Source: Marivivens sp. LCG002
GTDB taxonomy: Bacteria > Pseudomonadota > Alphaproteobacteria > Rhodobacterales > Rhodobacteraceae
Reading direction: 5' to 3'
DNA length: 64,000 nucleotides
Assembly: GCF_030264275.1 (NCBI RefSeq)
Contig: NZ_CP127165.1
Coordinates: 1,724,001 to 1,788,000 of the forward strand
Shown here: piece by piece, positions 52,472 through 61,100 of the stretch
Position numbering within the stretch: position 1 is the stretch's first letter
Layout of the letters: every line of letters begins with the position of its first letter
The notes under the pieces: generated by a model
Databases searched by the model: none
Told to the model about the DNA's origin: nothing
The model's input: only the letters and a program-made list of their open reading frames with translations
Position numbers and translations under genes: made by a program

Positions 52472-53431
52472 TCAATGGATATCTCTGCGCAACCAATCAG
52501 CAACCATTGTCGCAATTTCGTCAGAATTATTGTCCATCATCGGCATGTGAGAGTTTCCATAAATGCCGTATTTAGGCAAATCCATGACCTCCACATACCC
52601 ACCTAAATCACGCAATGTCTCCGAATGCAGTATAGCGTCAGACTTATAGGTCTTCCAGGCATTGTGGCTGTCACAATTATCTCCCCAAATGTAATAGTGC
52701 GGCACGTGGGCAGCTTTTATGAGATCATCTTTACTCAGATTAGGTGCACCTGCAGGCTCTAGCAGTACCACTGCAGCAATCCGCTCAGGCAAACGTGCAG
52801 CCAAGGTTTGAGCAAACCAACCACCTTGAGAATGGGCAACTACGATAACGCGCTCAAATCGCGAAATCAGATGCATATAAGCAGAAATGCTTGCTTCAGC
52901 ATTGGTTGTCCAACGTGGCACAAACTGAGCGCAGAGTTGATCAAAGCTCTCGATTGGGAAACGCTGGCCCAAATAGGGTCGTCTCTGACCAAAATCCTTC
53001 GCTTCACCCATTCGGAACAGATACCAGGCATCCTCGGCCGTCCGAAAGAGGGGTGCGCTATCGTAGATTTGCGGATAGGGCGACCAAGAGGAACGCCCCC
53101 TTTCGACGGCATCAGACACCACAACATCGTATCCTTTACGAAGGAAGAACTGTGACCAGCCCGCACGGTCATCTGGCGTTGTTTCCCACGTCACCCCTGT
53201 CATCGCACCACCGTGCCAAAAGAGGATTGGAACTTCACTGCCTCGGTTCTCTAGCATAAAATGCTGTGCGTAGAGTTGTCCGCTAATATAGTGCCCGTTC
53301 AAGTCCACAGTTCGAGGAGCTGCGTCAGGGGAGACTCTGACGTCTTGAGAAGGCTGCCCAGTGAGTTCGACTGCCGCACCACCAACATGGAACGATCGGA
53401 TATCGCGTAGAGAAATCGCACTCATTTTCAT
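52472..53431 (-). CDS. Alpha/beta-hydrolase
   Basis: 319 residues. Alpha/beta-hydrolase fold: oxyanion region ILFWHGGAMTGVTWE at about residue 68, GRSSWSP, nucleophile elbow VVAHSQGGWFAQTL (G-x-S-x-G type AHSQGG) at about 198 and a late histidine in YGIYGNSHMPMMDNNSDEIA. It is the last gene of the TRAP/tautomerase operon and its ATG overlaps the preceding stop by one base (TAATG). Probably hydrolyses an ester or lactone that the TRAP system imports. AT content is higher than in the left part of the window. Confidence 0.85.
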   Translation of the reverse strand: MKMSAISLRDIRSFHVGGAAVELTGQPSQDVRVSPDAAPRTVDLNGHYISGQLYAQHFMLENRGSEVPILFWHGGAMTGVTWETTPDDRAGWSQFFLRKGYDVVVSDAVERGRSSWSPYPQIYDSAPLFRTAEDAWYLFRMGEAKDFGQRRPYLGQRFPIESFDQLCAQFVPRWTTNAEASISAYMHLISRFERVIVVAHSQGGWFAQTLAARLPERIAAVVLLEPAGAPNLSKDDLIKAAHVPHYYIWGDNCDSHNAWKTYKSDAILHSETLRDLGGYVEVMDLPKYGIYGNSHMPMMDNNSDEIATMVADWLRRDIH

Positions 53432-53778
53432 TACAGGGTTTCCTGACTGTCGAAAGCAGCGATCTGAGACTGATCTACTGCGATCAATCGGACTCGCACC
53501 GTGCCGTTAAGGCTTTCATGCAATAAATTGTGAAGGTTTTGGGCGGTAGCTGCACGGACCGCCTCGGTGCGGCCTTCCGCAGCTCTATGGTGAACGAGAC
53601 ACAAAATCTCGCAACCCACAGGCGCACAGAGCGCCGCCGTAATTGTTATTTGCACGAGCCTTTCATCGGTCGAAAGACCTTCGACAAGTGCCAACTTAAG
53701 GCTGTTCATGATTTTGTCTGCGTCTGTCGCGAGGGCTGCTACGATACGCGGTGCGACGATAATTTGAGCAATAGGCAT
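53431..53778 (-). CDS. Tautomerase-like small protein
   Basis: 115 residues starting MPIAQIIVAPRIVAALATDADKIMNSLKLALVEGLSTDERLVQITITAA, a pattern (Pro as residue 2, short beta strand, helix, then beta strand) seen in 4-oxalocrotonate-tautomerase-like proteins, where Pro1 of the mature chain is the general base. The later half (CEILCLVHHRAAEGRTEAVRAATAQNLHNLL) also fits a second beta-alpha unit. The similarity is weak, and no other family was recognised. Lies between the TRAP genes (9 bases upstream) and the hydrolase (1-base overlap). Confidence 0.55.
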   Translation of the reverse strand: MPIAQIIVAPRIVAALATDADKIMNSLKLALVEGLSTDERLVQITITAALCAPVGCEILCLVHHRAAEGRTEAVRAATAQNLHNLLHESLNGTVRVRLIAVDQSQIAAFDSQETL

Positions 53779-53787
53779 GACGATTTC

Positions 53788-55071
53788 CTATCTTGAGCCA
53801 AACACTAGGTCGGGGAGCCAAGTAGAGGCGGCCGGCACCAAAGTGATGAAAACCAGCAAAACCAGCATGAGGCCAATGTAAGGGATCACCCCTCGAATAA
53901 CCTTATCTATGCCCGTATCAGCTACAGATTTGAGGACGAAAAGGTTAAGACCGACTGGGGGTGTTAGCAGTGCTATTTCCATATTAACGACAAGAATTAC
54001 ACCGAAGTGGATAGGGTCGATATCTAGCCGCAATAGAACCGGAACGATCAGCGGTACAAAAATTAGAATTACCGAGATTACCTCAAGGAACATGCCAAGG
54101 ATGAACATGATGAGATTGGCCGCAATTAAAAACTGCAATGCTGTCAAGTCCATCCGCTCGATCAGCTCTACCAGGGCACGTGTCACGCCAGCACCCGTTA
54201 GCCAGTGAGCAAACGTCACCGCTGCCAAAACGATGAAAATAATTACACCAGTCTGACGTACACCATCAGCAAGGATGGGCAGAACGTCGCGCAATCCAAT
54301 TTCTCGATAAAATGTCAGCGACACGATCAAGGCAACTATTGCCGAGAGACCAGCAGCCTCAGAGATCGTAACGAGACCCGAGTAAATACCGCCAAGAATA
54401 ATCGTAGGAACTAACAATGCTGGTAAAGCGTTGAGGTTGGCCCGCACAAACTCACCACGATCCATCGGGTTCTCTACCGGCAAATCGTTACTGACTGCGT
54501 AGTACCGAACGTAGGCCATAAGCAGCCCCGCCTGGATGAGCCCTGGGATTACTCCTGCAAGGAATAAGCGAGGCACAGACTCATCGACGATAATACCGTA
54601 GATCAGCATCGCAAGAGACGGTGGAATAAGAATACCGAGCGTGCCACCTGCGCCAATTGTACCGGTCGCGAACGTGATTGGATAGCCACGTTCCTTCATA
54701 GCCGGGATAAGTACAGCGCCAATAGCTAGTGCAGTTGCGACTGACGATCCCGAAATTGCTGCAAAGAGCGAAGTGGCGAGAATGCAAACAATACCAAGCG
54801 CACCGCGTGTACGTCCGACCCAGGCTGACGCCATGTCAATCAAGGCACGAGCGACACCTCCTCGCTGCATAAACGTCGCAGCAATAACAAACAAAGGCAC
54901 GGCGACGAGTGTGTAAGAATTCAGGTGGTTAGCGTATTGTTGCCCAAGCGAAACTAGTGGTGCACCTTCGACCACCCAGACCAATACTGCCAGTCCGGAA
55001 AGCACAAGGTAAATTGGCACACCAACAAGTAGTAGAATGAAGAATAAAATTAAGACAGAAGTCAGTAACAT
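53788..55071 (-). CDS. dctM: TRAP transporter large permease (DctM type)
   Basis: 427 residues from ATG 55071 (GGGAGAG upstream; the longer frame to 55170 overlaps the small permease). About 12 hydrophobic helices with DctM motifs: LSGLAVLVWVVEGAPL, GRTRGALGIVCILATSLFAAISGSSVATALAIGAV, FATGTIGAGGTLGILIPPSLAMLIYGI, VNMEIALLTPPVGLNLFVLKSV. Sodium-coupled import of organic acids across the inner membrane together with the DctQ and DctP partners. Starts 2 bases after the dctQ stop. Confidence 0.94.
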   Translation of the reverse strand: MLLTSVLILFFILLLVGVPIYLVLSGLAVLVWVVEGAPLVSLGQQYANHLNSYTLVAVPLFVIAATFMQRGGVARALIDMASAWVGRTRGALGIVCILATSLFAAISGSSVATALAIGAVLIPAMKERGYPITFATGTIGAGGTLGILIPPSLAMLIYGIIVDESVPRLFLAGVIPGLIQAGLLMAYVRYYAVSNDLPVENPMDRGEFVRANLNALPALLVPTIILGGIYSGLVTISEAAGLSAIVALIVSLTFYREIGLRDVLPILADGVRQTGVIIFIVLAAVTFAHWLTGAGVTRALVELIERMDLTALQFLIAANLIMFILGMFLEVISVILIFVPLIVPVLLRLDIDPIHFGVILVVNMEIALLTPPVGLNLFVLKSVADTGIDKVIRGVIPYIGLMLVLLVFITLVPAASTWLPDLVFGSR

Positions 55072-55073
55072 GT

Positions 55074-55547
55074 TTAGCTCTCCCTTCCGCTCACGATCAA
55101 CATGAGTTGCCATAGGTACGTCGCTGCAGTTAGGCCAAAGCCGATTGGGATAGCCGCGTAATAGGCCCACATGGGAAAACGGATCGAGCTGTCAGATCGT
55201 TCGCCTAGCAAAATCGCGAAATCAACCATTAGCCAACCGGCCCAAGCGATACATCCTGCAACGGCTACGCCGAAGAGGCACGCAAATAGCTGCAATGCGA
55301 CTTGGCCACGTTGTGGGAGCCGATCGGCCAACAATTCAACAGAGACATGCATTCTGTCACGGATCAGACGGCTCGCACTCAGCATAACGGACCAACCGAT
55401 AAAATAGACAGTGACCTCTGCACCCCAATCAGGGAGATTTGTTGGCGCGACGAACCGCAATACAGACTCACTTACTGTCAATATTGCGGCTGCAAGGGCG
55501 AGGAGACCGGTTGCCCCGGTCTCCAGCCCGACAAGAAGGGACTTCAT
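55074..55547 (-). CDS. dctQ: TRAP transporter small permease (DctQ type)
   Basis: 157 residues, four helices: LLALAAAILTVSESVLRF, EVTVYFIGWSVMLSASRLI, LQLFACLFGVAVAGCIAWAGWLMV, AYYAAIPIGFGLTAATYLWQLML. Motifs MHVSVELLADRLPQRGQ and RFPMWAYYAAIPIGF are those of DctQ, which joins DctM to the binding protein. 16 bases after dctP, 2 bases before dctM. Confidence 0.93.
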   Translation of the reverse strand: MKSLLVGLETGATGLLALAAAILTVSESVLRFVAPTNLPDWGAEVTVYFIGWSVMLSASRLIRDRMHVSVELLADRLPQRGQVALQLFACLFGVAVAGCIAWAGWLMVDFAILLGERSDSSIRFPMWAYYAAIPIGFGLTAATYLWQLMLIVSGRES

Positions 55548-55563
55548 TTCAACAACCGCCTAA

Positions 55564-56568
55564 TCAGTCGCCGATAACGGCAGTAATCTGGTCGATGAAA
55601 GCAGGATCGATACCCAATTCCTCTACCAGTGCAGGCTGACCTGCCATCAACTGCTGACGCATTACTCCCAGTGCCTCAGCATCTGGATCAGACGTCATGA
55701 TGCCGTTCTCTGCATTCAGCTCGCGAGCTTTCTGCTGACGCTCAGCTGCAAAATCACGTTGGGCATCAACCATCTCGTCCCAAGTATCTGCCAGCAATGC
55801 ACTTAGATCCGCAGGTAGTTTGTCGAGTGCGCGTTGACTGATCAAAGGAACATACTGAACAATGGCCTGACGGTCTTCCATTGCGTACCTTACGCCCGCA
55901 TCCCATAGTTTTGCAGACGCTACAGATTCTTGGGTAGACCAAAGAGATGAAATCGTTCCAGTTTGAAGAGCTTGCGGCACATCAGGCCAAGAGATCTGAA
56001 CAGGAACTGCGCCCATATTCTCGTAGCGCTGCACCGTTGCAGGTCCTCCTGGCACGCGCACTTTAAGCCCAGCAAGGTCTGATGGCTCAGAAAGTTCGAT
56101 GTCAGTCGAGAATACAGTCCCAAAGCCGAGGTCAATCGGGCGGCCCAAAACAGTCACTCCGAGTTTTTCTTCGATCATTCTATGCAAAGTATCACCGACT
56201 TCACCGTCAACGACGGCATAAATCTGCTCCCGATCTAACCCATAAAACATGGGTAGCTGCTCTAAATCTGCTTCGGGGACAAAGCGAGAGATCAGCTGAT
56301 ACTGAGGAATAGCCATATCTATTGCGCCCTGCGCAACTGCCGCGGCCGCTTCACTATCTTTGTATTTTGCTGCCGCTTCAAAAATCTCGAGCTCGAGGCG
56401 CCCTTCTGACTTTTCTTCAATTGCTTGTGCAAAATCTCTCAGCCAGACATTTCGAACATGCTGAGGGCTCGTGTCGAGGGTGACGGTGATTGTATAGTCA
56501 GCGGCATAAGCCGCGCCGGCGATTACTGCGCACGCTGCGGTAGCTGCCATGAGTGCAAAACGTTTCAT
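55564..56568 (-). CDS. dctP: TRAP transporter substrate-binding protein (DctP type)
   Basis: 334 residues from ATG 56568 (GGGAGGA 5 bases upstream); the frame to 56682 runs through the operator. Signal peptide KRFALMAATAACAVIAGAAYAAD. DctP features: ITVTLDTSPQHVRNVWLRDFAQAIEEKSEGRLELEIFEAA, YKDSEAAAAVAQGAIDMAIPQYQL, LAGLKVRVPGGP with the arginine that contacts the ligand carboxylate, and GAVPVQISWPDVPQALQTGTI. So the ligand is a carboxylate. First gene of the operon. Confidence 0.95.
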   Translation of the reverse strand: MKRFALMAATAACAVIAGAAYAADYTITVTLDTSPQHVRNVWLRDFAQAIEEKSEGRLELEIFEAAAKYKDSEAAAAVAQGAIDMAIPQYQLISRFVPEADLEQLPMFYGLDREQIYAVVDGEVGDTLHRMIEEKLGVTVLGRPIDLGFGTVFSTDIELSEPSDLAGLKVRVPGGPATVQRYENMGAVPVQISWPDVPQALQTGTISSLWSTQESVASAKLWDAGVRYAMEDRQAIVQYVPLISQRALDKLPADLSALLADTWDEMVDAQRDFAAERQQKARELNAENGIMTSDPDAEALGVMRQQLMAGQPALVEELGIDPAFIDQITAVIGD

Positions 56569-56599
56569 GTGTTCCTCCCTAAAACTGAGTCTGCGTATA

Positions 56600-56631
56600 A
56601 ATCCATATGGCAAAATAATCTCATATGGATT
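56600..56631. promoter_or_regulatory. LysR operator between TRAP operon and LysR gene
   Basis: AATCCATATG-n12-CATATGGATT, perfect 10-bp arms, in the 96-bp divergent promoter region. Expected position and form for the LysR protein that starts 34 bases to the right. Confidence 0.75.
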
Positions 56632-56664
56632 GCATCTATCGACATAAGAATTATTGTATAGATT

Positions 56665-57597
56665 ATGACACAAATCGCTCACCAGTTCGATCTTGTCCGT
56701 CTCCGAGCTTTCATGACTGTAGCGGAGGAGGGATCGATTACGGCTGCCGCTTCAGTGCTGGGCGTAGCGCAACCTGCCCTCTCAGCATCCATACGTCGGC
56801 TCGAAAACGATCTTGGACAACAACTTTTCGAACGCTTGCCTCGTGGTGTAAAACTGACAGAAACAGGCCGTTACCTCTTGCCAAAGGTCTACGAAGTATT
56901 CGGTGTTCTAGGAAAACTTCAGATTGAACTACATCAGATTGGTTTCGAACCCTCCGGCGAAGTTTCGATCGGCTTACCTCCATCTGTGTCTGTGGTAATG
57001 ACACAGCCATTGCTACACAGGCTGTCCACAAGGTTTCCAAACGTGTCCCTTCGAATTGTCGAGGCGATGTCGGGCTATTTATATGACTGGGTCGGGACCG
57101 GCGATCTCGACATTGCAATTACTTTCAACTGTCAAGATACGGATACCGTAATCACACGACCTATAATGCAAGAAGAAATGATGTTGATTGGCGAAACCAA
57201 AAAGATGGTTGGCTTCCCCTGCCCATATCCCGTCAGCAGAATTCCAGAATTACCGCTAATTGTGACGTCTACAAGGCATGCTCTACGGTCCGACTTAGAA
57301 AGACAGGTTGAGGCACTCGGGTTAAAGCTTGATATCTTGTACGAGATAGACGCCGGTCATCAACTGGTAAAATTGGTGAGTTCTGGAATTGGTTTTGGTG
57401 TGTTTGCACAGAGCGCATTTGCGAGTGAATTGCTCAATAGCCAAGTTACTGCGATCCCGTTGGCACCGCGCTACCTTCGCACCGTGGGGGTGAGCCACCA
57501 CAGACGGATGCTGGGCGATCCAGCTTTGACTACAGTGCTAGCAGAGGTTGAAAGCTTGATTGAAGATTTGCACAGATCAGGCGGTTGGCCGACATAA
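56665..57597 (+). CDS. LysR-family regulator of the TRAP operon
   Basis: 310 residues. Winged helix FDLVRLRAFMTVAEEGSITAAASVLGVAQPALSASIRRLENDLGQQLFERLPRGVKLTETG (residues 8-68), then effector domain (FEPSGEVSIGLPPSVSVVMTQPLLHRLSTRFPNVSLRIVEAMSG), which resembles nitrogen-assimilation/CynR-like LysR proteins. Divergent from dctP with a strong palindrome between them, so it should control the TRAP/hydrolase operon in response to the imported acid. Confidence 0.93.
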   Translation: MTQIAHQFDLVRLRAFMTVAEEGSITAAASVLGVAQPALSASIRRLENDLGQQLFERLPRGVKLTETGRYLLPKVYEVFGVLGKLQIELHQIGFEPSGEVSIGLPPSVSVVMTQPLLHRLSTRFPNVSLRIVEAMSGYLYDWVGTGDLDIAITFNCQDTDTVITRPIMQEEMMLIGETKKMVGFPCPYPVSRIPELPLIVTSTRHALRSDLERQVEALGLKLDILYEIDAGHQLVKLVSSGIGFGVFAQSAFASELLNSQVTAIPLAPRYLRTVGVSHHRRMLGDPALTTVLAEVESLIEDLHRSGGWPT

Positions 57598-57714
57598 TTG
57601 GCCGAAGGGGTAAAGCATCGCTACTCAAGTTAGGCCGCCCGCGGCGGGATCGCAGAAGGCATGCGGAAGTCTCTCATGTGGTGGATGGACGAGCCGCTGA
57701 TGATTGGGTCCGAA
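57598..57714. other. Start of the gap between the LysR gene and the STAND gene
   Basis: The whole gap 57598-58174 is 577 bases. Its first part shows no gene; 57715-58000 holds the recombinase relic; the last 170 bases show nothing but the 3' end of the STAND gene on the other strand. Confidence 0.4.
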
Positions 57715-58000
57715 TATCTCTAGCCAAGTCGTTTCCGCAAGCGGCTTAATATCTCGACATGGCAATACGCGCGTCTGGTGTGGTAGTGGGTCAAATCAGT
57801 CGATCTGGAACCGAGAGCATATGGCACTCATGCAATGCGGCGAACCAAGGTGGCGCAGATCGACCGGAAGACCGGCAACCAGCATGTTGTTCAGCGCCTG
57901 CTCGGCCACATCAAGATGGACAGTACAGTCTGATACCTGGGCGTCAAACTCGAAGACACGGTCGCGATCGCATGGGCCGTAGGAACCAGAAAGAGCTAGA
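57715..58000 (+). pseudogene. Tyrosine recombinase (integrase) C-terminal remnant
   Basis: Translated fragments in shifting frames: STxQYARLVW, NREHMALMHAMRRTKVAQI, KTGNQHVVQRLLGHIKMDSTV, TGA at 57931, YLGVKLEDTVAIAWA. They match the end of phage-type integrases (R-x-x-R, LLGH, catalytic Tyr in YLGV). The N-terminal half is absent. A relic of an integrative element, directly next to the Avs4-like gene. Confidence 0.75.
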
Positions 58001-58174
58001 CCGCCTTGGCAAGCGGCCCGGATATGCTGTTGGACTGCCAAGCCACGAGAGGCAACTTCGGGCTCTGTGCCCCCTCCTTAACTGTAATGCCGATAAACCA
58101 AATCGGCGGATTGCGGACATTTGCTGCAAGAGAAAAGGAAAGAGACGAGACGATATTGGGTGCCAGTTTTTTTC

Positions 58175-61100
58175 CTAAGTGTCCCGCACCCATTTGAGTG
58201 ATTTCCAGCCCTTCTCATCCCGCCAAATGGCTGCTTCAAACCTTGGACGACTAGCCTGTTCGTTGTCGCCGTTCGGCCACGCACTTCGTTCTGCAATGAA
58301 CAGCCAAATCGCTTCCAGTTCATGCGCCGCTAGATATTCGTCGAAAACGTTCGCATCAATGACCACACCCGATTGGTGATCCTCCCCGCCCATGAAAACC
58401 CTGAACACTTCCTCACCGCTTTCGCGCATCCAGCTTCGAAAGTCCTCTGATCTTTTCACCAACCCGAGTTCTTCAGCGAACCAACGTTGCGGCAAATAGG
58501 TCGAGAGACCGTCAGGCAGTGTTTTGTCCAAGTGGCTTTCCCATTGGTAGCTCGCGACGGGAATGGCGATGGGACAATCATCTGGCGTCTTCCAAATGTC
58601 ATCCGTAAACTTTGTGGTCTCCCAAGTATCGCGCCAGAAGGCTTCCCCGATGTATGGCCCGTCTACATACTCTGTTGGCTTGAAGCTCCATACGTCGATT
58701 TCTTGTTGTTGTTGCAGGTGAACGGCTAAATTCTCGGCTTTACCTCTGGGTACCAGCACACATTGAAAGAAACGGAATTCCTCTATTCTCAAGTTGTGAC
58801 TGAAGCGGCCAGTCTCCTCATATGTGTCCCGATCATGCACATGGTCATAAAGCACAAGCCAATCACGCCCATCGGGACTGTGTCGGCGAATGATATCAAC
58901 CGCCGATGCCGCAGGATCATGTTGCATGGGCCAATCCAATAGCTCAACCTCAGAAACCTCCGGAATCTCTATTCTGGGTTCGATGATCCATGCGTCAGCT
59001 TCCCGTAGATACTTTTCCAAACACGGGTTGTTAGGCAAGACCGTGGGTTCCAAGTTGCGGCGAAAATCATGGTGGCTATGCCTATAAAGTGCGGGCCCCG
59101 AGTTCCATCCTTGGATCGACCAATAGTTGTCGGCTAGTCGGGCCTGGAGTTCGTCAAGAGCAATGCGTTGGTACTTCTTACCAATTCGTTCAAGATCATT
59201 GTGATGCCGAGAATACCCGCCGCCGTGTCCATCTCTTGGAAAGAGTTCCTTGGTCCAACCTAGTTCGTATGCGCGTTTGACGATCCACCAACGGCATTGT
59301 TGGATGTTTACACGCTCATAGTCTTCGTTGCTCAAGCCATCTCTGAAATAGACCTCGGACATCTTTCGACGGTCATCATCTGTTAGCAGGTCTTCAAAAC
59401 TGGTTCGCAGCGCATCGCGATGATTTTCTTCTTCCGAACGTTCGGGTTCTGACTCATCTAAAAACTCTCCGGATGGAACGACACGAATAACGAATTCGAC
59501 TGGAAAGCGTGTAGCTTCCTCATACGCTTCCAAAGCATCTACACGATCTTGATGACCCGCAACGATTTCGTCGTAGCAGATTTGCTTCAGTTCAGCCTTG
59601 GACTTTGGTGCGGGTTCAGACAGTGGTGTGGTCAGGAAGTCCCGCACACGGCGAGGAATGCTGTGTTTTCCATAGTCACCCCACTCAGAACCTGCTGAGC
59701 GGAAAATCTTCTCATCACCACTGGCCTTCGCAGTGCTTTCAACTTCACCTTCAGTCAATCCGAACAGCGGAGGTTCGGTTGAAAAGGGATGATAGCATCG
59801 GTTTAATTCAACAGATGATCCTGTCGAACCATGAAATTCTGCAAGCTCGATGATCCCAAGTGCGTAGTCTCTCGTTAGCAAGGCAACAGGCGGTTTACCC
59901 GATGCGAAAGCTGCGTCGTAAACGAGTTGCGAGTAGCTGCTTAGTCGGCCAGCTTCGGGATCGTTGCAACACGCTCCAAAGGCCGCAGCATAAAGTCTTT
60001 CTATAATATATGGGTCGTCACAGTCCTGCATTTTTTGCAACAGAGTTTCAAATACGCCACCATGCCTCAAGAACACAGATGTCAGGGCCTTTGTCGCCCG
60101 ATCACGCAGTGTCATATGTGACGAGGAAAGCGACCAAGTCAGAACGATTGCAGCGAGATCCACATGCCGTGGGTCTGAATTTTCGTCAGCCGCCGAAAGC
60201 GACCACGAAACGATGCGGTCAATTTGGCTAAGTTCCTCTCTGGAAGAATAGTTGATCCATTGCGTCCAATAGCTGTCGCGTTTCGCGAGAGGGAGTCTCT
60301 TCAAACAATCGTGGAGCCGATGGGCATTGTACGGATGACCGCTCGTCATCGATACTTCTAGAAGAAGTTCAAGAGTTTCCACGTAACCCGAGTCCAAGCC
60401 ATTCAGGAGCGTTCGAGTATCATCGCTGAAAGCATCGATCTGACGCCACTTGAAGCTCTCTGCAAACGCAGGTTGGAACGGGTGGTCTTGTAACCAGTGC
60501 TTTTCCCAATTGGGAAGTGACAAAACGAATTCAGTCCCTACACGTTCTGGATAGATCGTTGATAGCGCGGCCACCAAACCCGCGAACTGATGGCGCACAC
60601 ATTTACCAACATCGTTTTCGTAAAACAAAAAACCTAGTGGTCCAGATGGGGCGAACGCGCTGCTAGGATCATCGTCCGAACTCAGTGCCAAGACTTTGTT
60701 CACAAGCGCGTCCGCCATCAGATAGTCTTGGAATCGTTGGAACGAAAATCTCACCAGGTCCGCTGGTGGAAAAAGTGGGTTGTCGTCCTCGCTGTACGGC
60801 GGAGGATCACGACGAAAGAGGTTGGTCTGAATGAAGACATCCAGCCAGGTCTTTCCTTCCGGAGCAGATCGATTGCCGATGATATTGGCAATGATTTCGT
60901 TCGCTCGATCAACTGCGAGGAAGTCCTGACCATCGTCTGCCATTTGCAATGAAATGGCACTGACTAGGCGCTTTAGAGACCTTGAGATTTCATCTGATGT
61001 CGCGGTTGGCACACCCATCCGAGTGCTGAAACTATCCAGATACAACGCCATTAGTTGCGATACACCATTCAGGCCGCGTGGGAACTCTGTTGCTCCCTTG

